A stretch of DNA of 64,000 nt. It comes from Bacillus sp. NEB1478. Its GTDB lineage: Bacteria > Bacillota > Bacilli > Bacillales > Fictibacillaceae. The notes under the pieces are model-generated. The model worked only from the letters and a program-made list of their open reading frames with translations, searched no databases and had not been told where the DNA came from. Location of the stretch: contig NZ_CP134049.1 in NCBI RefSeq assembly GCF_031582965.1, forward strand, positions 1,612,001-1,676,000, written 5' to 3'. The translations under genes were made by a program, and so were the position numbers. Every line of letters starts with the position of its first letter. Positions within the stretch are counted from its first letter, which is position 1. Below are positions 1 through 9,456 of the stretch, piece after piece.

Positions 1-1294
1 GATTGTTCGCCATTATACAGCATTGTCAAACCGCAACCATGGTGTTGACTCAGGGTTCTATCCACTAGGCTCATGTACGATGAAATATAACCCGAAAATC
101 AATGAGGATGTTGCTCGTTTCCCAGGGTTTGCTAATATTCATCCGCTTCAAGATGAAGAGACTGTTCAAGGTGCTATGGAGATGATGTACCGTCTTCAAA
201 CTTCTCTTGCAGAAATTACTGGAATGGATGAAGTAACGCTGCAGCCGGCTGCGGGAGCTCATGGTGAGTGGACAGGTCTGATGATGATCCGTGCTTATCA
301 TGAAGCAAATGGAGATTTTAACCGTACAAAGGTAATCGTACCTGACTCAGCACACGGAACAAACCCAGCATCTGCTACAGTTGCAGGATTTGATTCGATT
401 ACCGTTAAGTCGGATGAACGCGGGCTGGTTGATTTAGAAGATTTGAAGCGTGTTGTAGATCATGACGTTGCAGCTCTAATGTTAACGAATCCAAACACAC
501 TTGGTCTTTTTGAAGAACATATCCTTGAGATGGCCAAAATCGTCCATGAAGCAGGCGGGAAGCTTTATTATGATGGAGCCAACGCAAATGCTATTTTAGG
601 ATTTGCAAGACCAGGAGACATGGGCTTTGATGTCGTACACCTTAACTTGCATAAAACGTTCACTGGACCACATGGAGGAGGAGGACCAGGATCAGGACCA
701 GTTGGTGTAAAAGCTGACTTGATTCCGTTCTTGCCAAAACCGGTTCTTGTAAAAGAAAATGATATTTACAAGTTTGAATACGACAGACCGCAATCAATCG
801 GCCGTGTTAAGCCTTACTACGGAAACTTCGGAATCAATGTCCGTGCGTTTACGTATATCATGACAATGGGTCCTGATGGCTTACATCAAGTGTCTGAGAA
901 TGCTGTATTGAATGCGAACTATTTAATGCGCAGATTGGAACCGTATTTTGATCTGCCATTTACACAGCATTGTAAACATGAATTTGTATTATCCGGCCGA
1001 CGTCAGAAGAAGTTAGGCGTCAGAACATTGGATATGGCAAAACGTCTTTTAGACTTTGGTTACCACCCGCCTACAATCTACTTCCCATTAAGTGTAGAAG
1101 AAGCGATCATGATCGAGCCGACTGAAACAGAATCAAAAGAAACACTCGATGAATTTATCGATAAGATGATTCAAATCGCAAAAGAAGCGGAAGAAAGTCC
1201 TGAAATTGTTCAAGAAGCTCCACATACTACTGTAGTAAAAAGATTGGATGAGGCAACAGCTGCAAGAAAGCCAATCTTGAAATACAGCAAATAA
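1..1294 (+). CDS. gcvPB: Glycine dehydrogenase (decarboxylating) subunit 2, 5'-truncated by window
   Basis: This is the C-terminal part of the PLP-dependent P-protein beta subunit, which decarboxylates glycine and passes the aminomethyl group to lipoyl GcvH. The reading frame is open from base 2 ([11 protein letters not shown]...), so the true start lies upstream. About 430 residues are visible, and roughly 60 are missing if the family length of about 490 holds. Diagnostic stretches are [14 protein letters not shown] and the PLP-lysine motif [18 protein letters not shown] near base 650-705. A strong terminator follows. The downstream lipM gene suits a glycine cleavage context because GcvH is the lipoylated protein on which LipM acts. 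Confidence 0.97.
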   Translation, partial: IVRHYTALSNRNHGVDSGFYPLGSCTMKYNPKINEDVARFPGFANIHPLQDEETVQGAMEMMYRLQTSLAEITGMDEVTLQPAAGAHGEWTGLMMIRAYHEANGDFNRTKVIVPDSAHGTNPASATVAGFDSITVKSDERGLVDLEDLKRVVDHDVAALMLTNPNTLGLFEEHILEMAKIVHEAGGKLYYDGANANAILGFARPGDMGFDVVHLNLHKTFTGPHGGGGPGSGPVGVKADLIPFLPKPVLVKENDIYKFEYDRPQSIGRVKPYYGNFGINVRAFTYIMTMGPDGLHQVSENAVLNANYLMRRLEPYFDLPFTQHCKHEFVLSGRRQKKLGVRTLDMAKRLLDFGYHPPTIYFPLSVEEAIMIEPTETESKETLDEFIDKMIQIAKEAEESPEIVQEAPHTTVVKRLDEATAARKPILKYSK

Positions 1295-1304
1295 AATGAA
1301 AAGA

Positions 1305-1346
1305 GGCTGTTTCAAAAGTATTTGATACTTTTGAACAGCCTTTTTT
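1305..1346 (+). terminator. Rho-independent terminator after gcvPB
   Basis: Near-perfect inverted repeat: GGCTGT-T-TCAAAAGTA pairs with TACTTTTGA-ACAGCC, followed by six T. It closes the gcv transcript just before the repeat array. Confidence 0.9.
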
Positions 1347-1545
1347 GTTTGATAGAAGAGCATTTTTGTTTGATAGAAGAGCATTTTTGTTTGATAGAGG
1401 AGCATTTTTGTCTGAAGAGCCTGCAATATTGTTTGATAGAGGAGCTTTTTTGTCTGAAAAGCCCCCTTGCTTGTTTGTTAGAGGTATTTTTATTGTCAAA
1501 GTGACCCTTTTTTTGTTTGGTGAACCTCTCTATTTACTTAATCTG
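1347..1545. repeat. Degenerate 21-bp tandem repeat array
   Basis: About nine head-to-tail units of 20-22 bp, with consensus close to GTTTGATAGARGAGCATTTTT. The first three are almost identical and later ones decay (GTCTGAA..., GTTTGTTAGAGG..., GTTTGGTGAACC...). The array fills the gap between convergent gcvPB and yqhL. Because 21 bp is seven codons, short ORFs with heptapeptide repeats appear in several frames. They lack ribosome binding sites and are treated as artefacts. Function unknown. Confidence 0.85.
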
Positions 1546-1577
1546 TATTATTTATGGAGAAATTAAGTGATTAAATG

Positions 1578-1627
1578 AAAAAAGCTAACTCCATTGGCCA
1601 ATAACGAGCCTTAGAGTTAGCTTTTAT
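1578..1627 (-). terminator. Terminator of yqhL, probably bidirectional
   Basis: AAAAGCTAACTC and GAGTTAGCTTTT form a long stem around a 22-nt loop, with A and T tracts on either side. It can stop transcripts from both directions of this convergent interval. Confidence 0.8.
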
Positions 1628-1634
1628 TATGCTG

Positions 1635-2012
1635 TTATGAATTTTTTACGCGGCCAGTCCATTTTTTGAACCCGCCTTGAAGATGATGGAGCTGAACGTA
1701 TTTTTTCTTTTTTAAGAATTGTGCGGCACGGGCGCTTCTAAATCCGCTCTCACAATATAAATAAACAGGCTGATCGTTTCTCACTTCTTTTAACCTTTGT
1801 CTCATTTGAGAAAGAGGAATGTTTCGTGCTCCAAGAATGTGTCCTTTTTTAAACTCTTCTGGCTCACGCACATCAATTAATTGCGCTTTACGATAACCAG
1901 CCTTGAATTCTTCTTCCGTTAATGTTTTTAAATATTTCTTTTGGTAAAAAGCCATACCCACCATATAGCCAATAACAGCTACTGCGATAACTAATAAAAT
2001 AATCCATTCCAT
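1635..2012 (-). CDS. yqhL: Membrane-anchored rhodanese-like protein (YqhL)
   Basis: Single-domain rhodanese of 125 residues. An N-terminal membrane segment (EWIILLVIAVAVIGYMVG) is followed by a rhodanese fold with IDVREPEEF and the active-site loop YCESGFRSARAA, in which Cys is the expected persulfide carrier. I chose the ATG at 2012 because an AGGAG lies at the right distance. The longer reading frame to 2066 has no binding site. The physiological sulfur acceptor is not known for this family. It is transcribed towards gcvPB and ends in its own terminator. Confidence 0.9.
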   Translation of the reverse strand: MEWIILLVIAVAVIGYMVGMAFYQKKYLKTLTEEEFKAGYRKAQLIDVREPEEFKKGHILGARNIPLSQMRQRLKEVRNDQPVYLYCESGFRSARAAQFLKKKKYVQLHHLQGGFKKWTGRVKNS

Positions 2013-2102
2013 TGTAACTTGCACTCCTTTAAACAATCTACTCCAATTATAGCGATGACAAGCCATATAGGCAAAAGAAAAATAGCGATTAAGCGATTGT
2101 TT

Positions 2103-2130
2103 TTGACACTTCGAGTGAATTTGGTAAACT
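2103..2130 (+). promoter_or_regulatory. Sigma-A promoter of lipM
   Basis: TTGACA, a 16-bp spacer, then TAAACT, about 30 bp before the lipM start. The -35 is perfect. The -10 is imperfect. Confidence 0.6.
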
Positions 2131-2163
2131 AGTTACGAATGAAGTGCAGGGAGACGAAAATAC

Positions 2164-3000
2164 ATGCAAAAAGAAAATTGGTATTTTATTGATTCAGGGA
2201 ATTGTGAACCAGCGATTAACATGGCATTAGATGAGGCGTTATTAACGTGGCATAGTGAAGGGAAAATCCCTCCAGTTATCCGTTTCTATGGGTGGGATCC
2301 AGCGACTTTATCCATTGGCTATTTTCAAAAAGTAGAAAAGGAAATAAATCTGGATGCTGTAAAAAAATATAATCTTGGGTTTGTAAGACGCCCGACAGGC
2401 GGACGCGGTGTTCTTCATGATAAAGAACTGACGTATAGTGTCATTGTTTCTGAAGAACATGAAGCGATGCCTCAATCCGTTACCGAAGCCTACAGAGTCA
2501 TTTCTGAGGGGATTAAGGAAGGATTCCAAAATCTCGGGTTAGATGCCTATTTTGCAGTACCTAAAACAGAAGAAGAACGTGAGGGGTTAAAAAATCCCCG
2601 TTCAGCTGTTTGTTTTGATGCACCTTCTTGGTATGAACTGGTCGTTGAAGGACGAAAAGTGGCTGGAAGTGCACAAACAAGACAAAAAGGTGTTATCTTG
2701 CAGCATGGTTCTATTTTATTGGATTTGGAAGAAGACAAGTTATTTGATCTCTTCAAGTATTCGAGCGATCGGGTACGTGAAAGAATGCAGACTGCTTTTA
2801 AGAAAAAAGCTGTTGCGATTAATGATTTAGTAGAGCAGCCAATTACAATAGATGAAGCAAAAGCAGCCTTTCAAAAAGGTTTTGAAGAAGGGCTTAATGT
2901 TAATTTAATACCTATGACGCTTACCGATCAACAATGGGCTGAGGTAGAAGAAATCGCAAATAATCGTTATCGAAACGATGAATGGACATATAGACGGTAA
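2164..3000 (+). CDS. lipM: Octanoyl-[GcvH]:protein N-octanoyltransferase LipM
   Basis: Transfers octanoate from acyl carrier protein to the GcvH lipoyl domain in the Bacillus lipoate pathway. The 278-residue length and the order of motifs match Lip[19 protein letters not shown], then [12 protein letters not shown] with the acyl-accepting Cys, then [12 protein letters not shown] with the conserved Lys. The ATG follows AGGGAG. It lies next to the glycine cleavage genes, which supply its acceptor protein, and is a monocistronic unit between its own promoter and terminator. Confidence 0.95.
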   Translation: MQKENWYFIDSGNCEPAINMALDEALLTWHSEGKIPPVIRFYGWDPATLSIGYFQKVEKEINLDAVKKYNLGFVRRPTGGRGVLHDKELTYSVIVSEEHEAMPQSVTEAYRVISEGIKEGFQNLGLDAYFAVPKTEEEREGLKNPRSAVCFDAPSWYELVVEGRKVAGSAQTRQKGVILQHGSILLDLEEDKLFDLFKYSSDRVRERMQTAFKKKAVAINDLVEQPITIDEAKAAFQKGFEEGLNVNLIPMTLTDQQWAEVEEIANNRYRNDEWTYRR

Positions 3001-3009
3001 CAAGAGAAG

Positions 3010-3044
3010 ATCGAAACCTTTAAACAAAGGCTTCGATTTTTTTT
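3010..3044 (+). terminator. Terminator after lipM
   Basis: ATCGAAACCTTT and AAAGGCTTCGAT form a hairpin followed by a run of T. Confidence 0.85.
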
Positions 3045-3265
3045 ATTTTGGTAACTTCTGTTGAAAAAAAAGAGTCAAGAAATTAATTTTTTTATAAGCA
3101 AAAGAAGGATTTTTGCAAAAGTTTGGTTTGATGCGGGTTACGATTAATTCCAAATAATACAAATCTAGTTTATAGCCAAATCTTTCATAAAATCATTATA
3201 AATGATTTATTTTCACTAATTTTCGAGTGTTTACTCCTGATTTCAAGTTTGACAAGATTTTTTCT

Positions 3266-3294
3266 TTGACAGGCAGTTTACGTATATATAGTAT
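3266..3294 (+). promoter_or_regulatory. Sigma-A promoter of nrdJ
   Basis: TTGACA, exactly 17 bp, then TAGTAT, about 70 bp before the nrdJ start. The rest of the 360-bp gap after lipM is AT-rich. I see no B12-box (GCCACTG-like) motif and so no cobalamin riboswitch. Confidence 0.65.
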
Positions 3295-3363
3295 AAGGGT
3301 AGAGAATATACATACAACATATAGATGTCAGCGTATGTACCATAATGGAAAAGGAGGAGTAAA

Positions 3364-6300
3364 ATGGACACAGTTGCAACCAACAAAAAAGGTATCAATT
3401 TTGATGCTTTAAATGCAGATATAGCCCATTTTCCACAAGTTCATCCCGTAACATCAGCTATGAAAACAACGCACAAAGGTGTTTCCAGACTGGTGATGCT
3501 TGATCGATACAGTTTTAAAGATACGGAAAAGAAAACACTAAAGCCAGGTGACTTTGTCGTTTTAACCGTCAAAGAGGATCCGAAATTTCCAGCAAGAGGT
3601 CTTGGATACATTCAATCTATTAATTGGGACGACAAAAGTGCAGTTGTTTTAGTAGAAGATGAATTTAAAGCAGTGCTTGAAAAGCCAGAAGAAACGGAAA
3701 GCGGTCTGATTACTCGTTCACTTGATGTGATGGACAAGCCGTTGGAAGTTTATTACGAGCAGATTGCTCTCCGAAATGCAACAGGACTGGCATCAGTAGA
3801 AACATCGGAAGAAAAGAGACAAGAATCATTGGAGAAGTTTTATAAAGAACTCTCAGAAATGAATTTTGTTCCAGCAGGAAGAGTCTTATATGGAGCGGGC
3901 GCAGAAACAGACGTTACTTATTTTAACTGTTATGTAATGCCCTACGTCAAAGACTCGCGTGAAGGAATTTCTGATCACCGTAAACAAGTGATGGAGATCA
4001 TGAGCCGAGGCGGCGGTGTTGGAACGAACGGATCAACGCTAAGACCGAAGAATGCTCTGGCGCGAGGCGTGAACGGAAAGTCATCTGGATCGGTTTCATG
4101 GCTGGATGATATTGCGAAATTGACACATCTAGTTGAGCAAGGCGGATCAAGACGCGGCGCGCAAATGATCATGCTTGCGGACTGGCATCCTGACATCATT
4201 GATTTTATTATTTCTAAGATGCAAAATCCTAGAATTCTTCGTTATTTAATTGAAAACACAAACGATGAAAAAATTAAGCAAGTTGCTCAAGATAAGCTTA
4301 AATTTACTCCTTTAACACCGGCTCAAAAAGCAATGTATGAAGGAATTCTCCGATATAAGGATATTCCGGGAACAGGTGGTTTCGATTCAGACGTATTAAG
4401 AGATGCTGAAACAATGCTTCGTGACGGCGGAACATACAGCGTTCATAATTCTGAATTCCTTACAGGGGCAAATATCTCTGTTACGATTACAAAAGAATTC
4501 ATGGAAGCGGTCGAGAACGATGATGACTACTTACTCCGTTTCCCGAGTGTAGAGTCCTATACAACGGAAGAAATGGAAGCTTACAACAACGAGTGGCATG
4601 AAGTTGGGGATGTTCGTGAATGGGAAGAAAGAGGCTATGGCATTCGCGTTTATAAACGAATCAAAGCTACTGAACTATGGAACCTGATCAACATATGCGC
4701 GACATACTCAGCTGAACCAGGCATTTTCTTTATCGACAATGCGAATGACATGACGAACGCTACAGCATATGGACAGAAGGTTGTAGCTACTAACCCATGT
4801 GGGGAGCAGCCGCTTGCACCATACTCTGTCTGTAATTTAGCCGCAGTTAACCTCGGGAACATGGCAGATAAAGAAAGCAAAACGGTTGATTTTGATAAGT
4901 TGAAACAAACGGTTGAAGTCGGTGTGCGCATGCAAGATAACGTAATCGATGCAACACCATATTTCCTTGAGCCTAACCGTGTACAAGCTCTAGGTGAGCG
5001 TCGTGTCGGTCTAGGTGTAATGGGACTTCATGATCTGTTGATTTATTGTGAGACTGTGTATGGATCAGAAGAAGGAAACGCACTCGTTGATCAAATTTTT
5101 GAAACGATTGCCGTAACTGCTTATCGAACATCGATTGAACTTGCGAAAGAAAAGGGAAGCTTCCCATTCTTAGAAGGTACATCTGAAGAAGAAACTGCAT
5201 TACTTCGAAACCGATTTATCGAGACGGGCTACATGAAAAAGCTGCCTCAAGATGTGCTTGAAGGGATTTTAGAAAATGGAATTAGAAATTCTCACTTATT
5301 AACTGTGGCTCCTACGGGTAAACGGATTGCCCCCAGTGTTTGTAAAAGCGCTGCGTAAACTTGGCTATATGCGGGAAACTCTGAGTATCCTTTTGTACCA
5401 GTACATTGCCAGTACGATATAATGGTAAAAATCAAAAGGTGCAGACAATCCGCAGGGAAGTCGTGGCTGACCCCTCAACGACTACATGCCGAGCACCAGA
5501 AACTTCATGTGTTAACACCTTGGAATGATTATATAAAAAGGTGATGAAATATGGAGAAGAATTGAACTTTCTGTACATCATATTGTTCCTTTTAGACAAT
5601 TTAAAGGCGATTCGCAAAAAGCAAATCGATTGTCTAATTTGGTAAGTTTATGTGAACACCCTTGTCACAGAAAGAGACATTCAAACAGTTAAACTGGTTG
5701 ATGATATAGTCTGATCCTTATGGCGACATAGGGAGTGGGTACTAATAGCCCCACCCTCTAATAAATTTATTAGAGAGTAACAAAAATGAGCACAGGAACC
5801 ATGGTTGGAGTCTCCACAGGATTAGAACCTTACTTCTCCTTCTCGTACTTCAGAAGCGGAAGACTAGGTAAATTTATTGAAGTAAAAGCGGATATTGTAA
5901 AAGAGTATCTGGATAATAATCCAGAAGCGAATGAAAATGAACTTCCTGAATGGTTTGTTGCCGCTATGGAACTTGCACCTGAAGCTCATGCTGATACACA
6001 ATGTGTCATCCAGCGCTGGGTTGACAGCTCAATTTCCAAGACGGTTAATGCACCTAAAGGATATAAGGTTGATCAAGTTCAAAAAGTATATGAACGCCTA
6101 TACAAAGGCGGTGCAAAGGGCGGAACGGTTTATGTTGACGGTTCTCGCGACGCACAAGTTCTTACGCTAAAAGCTGAAGAGGCATTCGAACAAACCGAGA
6201 TTGATTTAGGAATGGAAGAAGAAAAAAGTAAAGTTGTTATTTTAAATACGATCACGGATTTGCGGGCGACTGACGTTACGATTGGTAATGAGGTAGGCAA

Positions 6301-6394
6301 CACTTGTCCGGTTTGCCGAAAAGGTAAGGTAAAAGAAATCGGCGGCTGCAACACTTGTACTAATTGCAATGCACAGCTTAAATGCGGTCTATAA
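3364..6394 (+). CDS. nrdJ: Adenosylcobalamin-dependent ribonucleotide reductase (class II), interrupted by a group I intron
   Basis: Reduces ribonucleotides to deoxyribonucleotides using an AdoCbl-generated thiyl radical, so it works with or without oxygen. Exon 1 is 3364-5319 (652 codons) and exon 2 is 5789-6394. Joined, they encode 853 residues. Exon 1 carries the first redox Cys (FNCYVMP), the NPCGEQPLAPYSVCN loop with radical Cys and Glu, and ends SHLLTVAPTG. Exon 2 resumes STGTMVGVSTGLEPYFSFSY, so splicing restores the conserved active-site loop exactly in phase 0. The C-terminus has a Cys-rich zinc-like tail (CPVCRKG...CNTCTNCNAQLKCGL). RBS AAAGGAGG at 3350. Without splicing, translation would run 12 codons into the intron and stop at 5358. 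Gene callers will probably report two genes or a pseudogene. Confidence 0.93.
5320..5788 (+). ncRNA. Group I self-splicing intron in nrdJ
   Basis: 469 nt, without a homing endonuclease gene. The exon 1 end GGGT pairs with intron GCCC (bases 5329-5332), extended by AA/TT, to give P1 with the required U-G pair at the splice site. The intron ends in G. P4 is TGCGGGA (5370-5376) with TCCGCA (5449-5454). P7 is GACTA (5480-5484) with TAGTC (5707-5711), inside R-like CCTCAACGACTACATGCC and S-like GATGATATAGTCTGA. Three 3' hairpins follow: CCTTATG/CATAGG, GTGGG/CCCCAC and CTCTAATAAA/TTTATTAGAG. These match the P, Q, R and S elements of group I introns and resemble the IA-type found in Bacillus and phage genes. 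Splicing itself is inferred. Confidence 0.93.
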
Positions 6395-6400
6395 AGTTTA

Positions 6401-6435
6401 GGAAGGAACTGGAATGAGTTCCTTCCTTTTCTTTT
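6401..6435 (+). terminator. Terminator after nrdJ
   Basis: GGAAGGAACT and AGTTCCTTCC form a perfect 10-bp stem with a six-base loop and a T-rich tail. It separates nrdJ from splB. Confidence 0.85.
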
Positions 6436-6448
6436 GGGAAAAAACGCA

Positions 6449-6455
6449 CATACTA
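6449..6455 (+). promoter_or_regulatory. Possible forespore (sigma-G type) -10 element for splB
   Basis: CATACTA matches the sigma-F/sigma-G -10 consensus and sits 33 bp before the splB start. No TGAATA-like -35 is visible at 17-18 bp upstream, where the nrdJ terminator lies, so the promoter call is weak. In B. subtilis the spl operon is sigma-G dependent. Confidence 0.35.
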
Positions 6456-6488
6456 ACTCCATCATTTTTCATAGATTGGGGTGGATAC

Positions 6489-7526
6489 ATGGCTGGTTCT
6501 AATAAACCGTTTATGCCGCAGCTTATTTATTTTGAGCCAAGAGCACTTGAGTACCCTTTAGGGAAAGAGCTTTTTGAAAAATTCAGCAAGCTGGAAGTCG
6601 AGATTCGAGAAACAACATCACATAACCAAATACGTGATCTGCCAGGAGAGAATGATTTTCAAAAATATAGAACAGCTAAATCAACATTAGTCGTTGGGAT
6701 AAGAAAGACACTAAAATTTGACTCTTCAAAACCATCTGCTGAATATGCGATTCCGCTAGCAACGGGATGCATGGGTCACTGCCATTATTGTTATCTCCAG
6801 ACGACGTTGGGGAGTAAACCCTATTTAAGAACTTATGTGAATACAGATGAAATTTTTGCTCAAGCCGAGAAATATATGCAAGAAAGGGCTCCAGAGATCA
6901 CCCGGTTTGAGGCTTCGTGTACATCGGATATAGTGGGAATTGACCACCTAACACATTCATTAAAAAAGGCAATCGAATTTTTTGGTGCTACTGAACTCGG
7001 AAGACTGCGCTTCACTACGAAATATCATCATGTGGACCATCTGCTGGATGCCAATCATCAAGGAAAAACGAGATTTCGCTTTAGTGTGAACTCTCATTAT
7101 GTGATTAAGAATTTTGAGTTAGGTACAAGTCCTTTAGAAGAAAGAATTAATGCCGCAATAAAAGTTGCTGAGGCGGGTTACCCTCTTGGATTTATCGTTG
7201 CTCCTCTTTACCTTCATAAGGATTGGGAAAAAGGATACAAAGAGCTTTTTGATATTTTAGAAGCGAAAATACCTAAGCATTTAACACATGATATTACGTT
7301 TGAGCTCATTCAGCATCGTTTCACAAAACCGGCTAAAAGGGTTATTGAAAAGAATTATCCCAAAAGCAAGCTGGAGATGAATGAAGAAGAAAGGAAATAT
7401 AAGTGGGGAAGATATGGAATCGGAAAGTATGTGTATCAAGATGATCAAGCTGCGAGATTGCGCGAGACAGTTGAAAATTACATTCATACGATGTTTCCGG
7501 AGGCAAAGATTGAATATTTCACCTAA
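6489..7526 (+). CDS. splB: Spore photoproduct lyase
   Basis: Radical SAM enzyme that reverses 5-thyminyl-5,6-dihydrothymine in spore DNA during germination. The 345-residue protein has the SAM-cluster motif CMGHCHYC, followed by YLQTTLG, and the conserved substrate-radical Cys in EASCTSDIVGIDHL. The ATG at 6489 follows GGGGTGG. An upstream in-frame extension overlaps the nrdJ terminator and is rejected. B. subtilis has splA in front of splB. None is present here. Confidence 0.95.
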   Translation: MAGSNKPFMPQLIYFEPRALEYPLGKELFEKFSKLEVEIRETTSHNQIRDLPGENDFQKYRTAKSTLVVGIRKTLKFDSSKPSAEYAIPLATGCMGHCHYCYLQTTLGSKPYLRTYVNTDEIFAQAEKYMQERAPEITRFEASCTSDIVGIDHLTHSLKKAIEFFGATELGRLRFTTKYHHVDHLLDANHQGKTRFRFSVNSHYVIKNFELGTSPLEERINAAIKVAEAGYPLGFIVAPLYLHKDWEKGYKELFDILEAKIPKHLTHDITFELIQHRFTKPAKRVIEKNYPKSKLEMNEEERKYKWGRYGIGKYVYQDDQAARLRETVENYIHTMFPEAKIEYFT

Positions 7527-7619
7527 TTGCAGGTAAAGGACCTTCCCTTGTCACCTTTTTAGTTCTATAGTAAACTTTTATTAGACGCCATTAAGGTTCT
7601 AGTATAGGGAGGGAACATT

Positions 7620-8054
7620 TTGCCGCCAACCCCAAGTATGGAAGACTATATTGAACGCATCTATGCCCTGATCGAAGAGAAAGGTTATGCAAGAGTATCT
7701 GATCTTGCTGAAAACCTGGAGGTACATCCCTCTTCTGTTACGAAAATGATTCAAAAACTCGACAAAGGCAAGTATGTCGTTTATGAAAAATACAGAGGCT
7801 TTGTTTTAACTCCAAATGGGAAAAAACTCGGTAAGCGCCTAGTATACAGACATGAATTGTTAGAAGACTTTCTAAAGGTTATCGGTGTAGATGATGAAAA
7901 TATCTTTCAAGATGTTGAAGGAATCGAGCATCATTTAAGTTGGAATGCTATAGACCGCATAGGAGATCTTGTTCAGTTTTTTGAAGAAGACAAAAATCGT
8001 ATTAAAGGTTTGAGAGAAGTTCAAGCGAAAAATGAAGACCAAGAGCAATCATAA
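7620..8054 (+). CDS. mntR: Manganese-responsive transcriptional regulator MntR
   Basis: DtxR/MntR-family repressor of manganese uptake, 144 residues. The N-terminal winged helix covers about residues 1-70 ([26 protein letters not shown]). Metal-binding residues in [17 protein letters not shown] and the N-terminal Asp of SMEDYIE match B. subtilis MntR closely. Translation starts at TTG 7620 behind GGGAGGG, and the sequence from PPTPSMEDY onward aligns with MntR starts. The last three residues overlap the terminator hairpin. Confidence 0.95.
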   Translation: MPPTPSMEDYIERIYALIEEKGYARVSDLAENLEVHPSSVTKMIQKLDKGKYVVYEKYRGFVLTPNGKKLGKRLVYRHELLEDFLKVIGVDDENIFQDVEGIEHHLSWNAIDRIGDLVQFFEEDKNRIKGLREVQAKNEDQEQS

Positions 8055-8074
8055 TTTATTATGGTTGTTTTTTT
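8046..8074 (+). terminator. Terminator of mntR
   Basis: CAATCATAA/TTATGGTTG hairpin followed by seven T. Its left arm contains the mntR stop codon. Confidence 0.75.
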
Positions 8075-8139
8075 ATTTGCGAAAAAGGGGCATAAAGGAC
8101 ATCTTCTGTTTATTAGGATAATAGTGGAGGAGATGCTGA

Positions 8140-9063
8140 ATGCGAATAGACGGCGTTTTTTCAGGCGGCGGAATAAAAGCTTTGTCATTAATAGGTGCGG
8201 TGGAGGCTGCGGAAGATAAAGGTCTTAGTTTTGAGAGAGTTGCAGGGACAAGTGCAGGTGCACTGATGGCTGCACTAATTAAAGCTGGCTACAAGGCATC
8301 TGAATTAAAAGAAGTTATCGACGGGCTTGATTTTAGAAAGTTTTTGGATAAAAGTCATAAGATTGTACCTGTTCCATTTACAAATTGGTTGAAGCTTTAT
8401 TGGAAGCTGGGTTTATTTAAGGGAGATTACTTAGAAAACTGGGTAGCTGGATTACTTGCAAATCGAGGGATTGTTACATTTGCAGATATACCGGCAGGCA
8501 GTTTGAAAATTATCGCCTCAGATATTTCCCGAGGGAGGTTAGTCGTAATTCCTGATGATTTAGAAGAATATGGCCTTTTGCCAGAACGTTTTCCAATTGC
8601 CAGGGCTGTTAGAATGAGCTGCAGCCTTCCTTATTTTTTCTATCCTATTAAACTTTTTAATCGGGTTGGACAAAAAAGCTACATCGTTGACGGAGGTGTA
8701 CTCAGTAATTTTCCGATGTGGCTTTTTCAAAGGAAAGATAGGATTCCTATACGGCCAGTTTTAGGGTTTCAGTTAAGTTCTTATCTCAATGACCATATAC
8801 CTGCTCATTATGTGAAAAATGCTTTTGATTTGTTTAAGGCGCTGTTTGAAACAATGATGCAAGCACATGATAACCGGTATATTGATGCCCACGATGCGAG
8901 AGATATTATTTTTATGCCTGTTAAACAAGTATCTGTTATTGATTTTCAATTGTCTGCAGAAGCCAAAAATGAGCTGTACCAATTTGGATATGAACGTGCA
9001 GAACAGTTTTTGCAAGGTTGGATGAACGAAAAAACATACCCTTCATACAAAAATCGAGCCTGA
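8140..9063 (+). CDS. yqhO: Patatin-like phospholipase (YqhO)
   Basis: Patatin/RssA-family acyl hydrolase of 307 residues. It has the three expected elements: oxyanion loop FSGGGIKAL at the N-terminus, nucleophile elbow GTSAG near residue 40, and catalytic Asp in DGGVLSNFP near residue 190. There is no signal peptide, so it is probably cytoplasmic. The substrate is unknown. RBS GGAGGAG precedes the ATG. It is a single gene convergent with yqhP. Confidence 0.9.
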   Translation: MRIDGVFSGGGIKALSLIGAVEAAEDKGLSFERVAGTSAGALMAALIKAGYKASELKEVIDGLDFRKFLDKSHKIVPVPFTNWLKLYWKLGLFKGDYLENWVAGLLANRGIVTFADIPAGSLKIIASDISRGRLVVIPDDLEEYGLLPERFPIARAVRMSCSLPYFFYPIKLFNRVGQKSYIVDGGVLSNFPMWLFQRKDRIPIRPVLGFQLSSYLNDHIPAHYVKNAFDLFKALFETMMQAHDNRYIDAHDARDIIFMPVKQVSVIDFQLSAEAKNELYQFGYERAEQFLQGWMNEKTYPSYKNRA

Positions 9064-9090
9064 TCCTTAAAAGGAGGCCCGATTTTTTTT
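9052..9090 (+). terminator. Terminator between yqhO and yqhP
   Basis: ATCGAGCC pairs with GGCCCGAT (one bulge), then eight T. It overlaps the convergent yqhP stop. Confidence 0.8.
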
Positions 9091-9438
9091 CTTGCTTTTT
9101 TTTCCTTCAATCACGGTTAAATTGTGCTCTCTAACTCTTTTTTTCTGTGAAGCACTTTTTGCTTTTTTATTGGATGACAAAGGTGAAGCTTTGGGTTGTT
9201 TATTGTTCGACCCATAACGTTTCTTCGATTGTTTCACAGCTTTCTTGTATTTGCCGTTAATTCCTGACGATGATGTTCTATTGAATATAAAGTAAAAAAC
9301 GGCGATCACTGCTGCTCCGATCAGAAGGGTTGTTATTAATTGGCCAGGCTTTGATATCAACTGATAAAGGATTCCAACCACAGCAAGTAATATGACAAAC
9401 CAAATGATAGGATGCAATCTTCTGCTATTTTGTTGCAA
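9067..9438 (-). CDS. yqhP: Small membrane protein of the YqhP / SA1362 family
   Basis: About 123 residues. Two adjacent hydrophobic helices occupy roughly residues 10-52 (IIWFVILLAVVGILYQL and LITTLLIGAAVIAVFYFIF). A long, Lys/Ser-rich, presumably cytoplasmic basic tail follows. The start is ambiguous. TTG at 9438 is at proper distance from GAGGAGG, whereas GTG at 9447 directly abuts it. Function unknown. It is conserved next to yqhQ in Bacillales. Confidence 0.82.
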   Translation of the reverse strand: MQQNSRRLHPIIWFVILLAVVGILYQLISKPGQLITTLLIGAAVIAVFYFIFNRTSSSGINGKYKKAVKQSKKRYGSNNKQPKASPLSSNKKAKSASQKKRVREHNLTVIEGKKSKKKNRASF

Positions 9439-9456
9439 CAGGCTCACCTCCTCATA

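Noticed and set aside
1322..1566. Genes encoding heptapeptide repeats (CLIEEHF, FDRRAFL)
   Set aside because: They are frame-independent by-products of a 21-bp DNA repeat, lack binding sites and overlap a terminator.
3044..3265. Cobalamin riboswitch before nrdJ
   Set aside because: No B12-box-like sequence or suitable fold is visible in this AT-rich stretch.
3279..3329. NrdR boxes upstream of nrdJ
   Set aside because: Two AT-rich partial palindromes (around 3286 and 3321) resemble NrdR boxes, but matches are poor and centres are about 35 bp apart instead of about 31.
5432..5700. Homing endonuclease gene or remnant inside the intron
   Set aside because: Only short frames exist, with no LAGLIDADG, GIY-YIG or HNH motif. 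The region is explained by hairpins such as AGACAAT/ATTGTCT.
3364..6394. Frameshifted or degraded nrdJ pseudogene
   Set aside because: Exons are intact to the codon on both sides of a segment with full group I core pairing. Decay would not leave precise in-phase ends.
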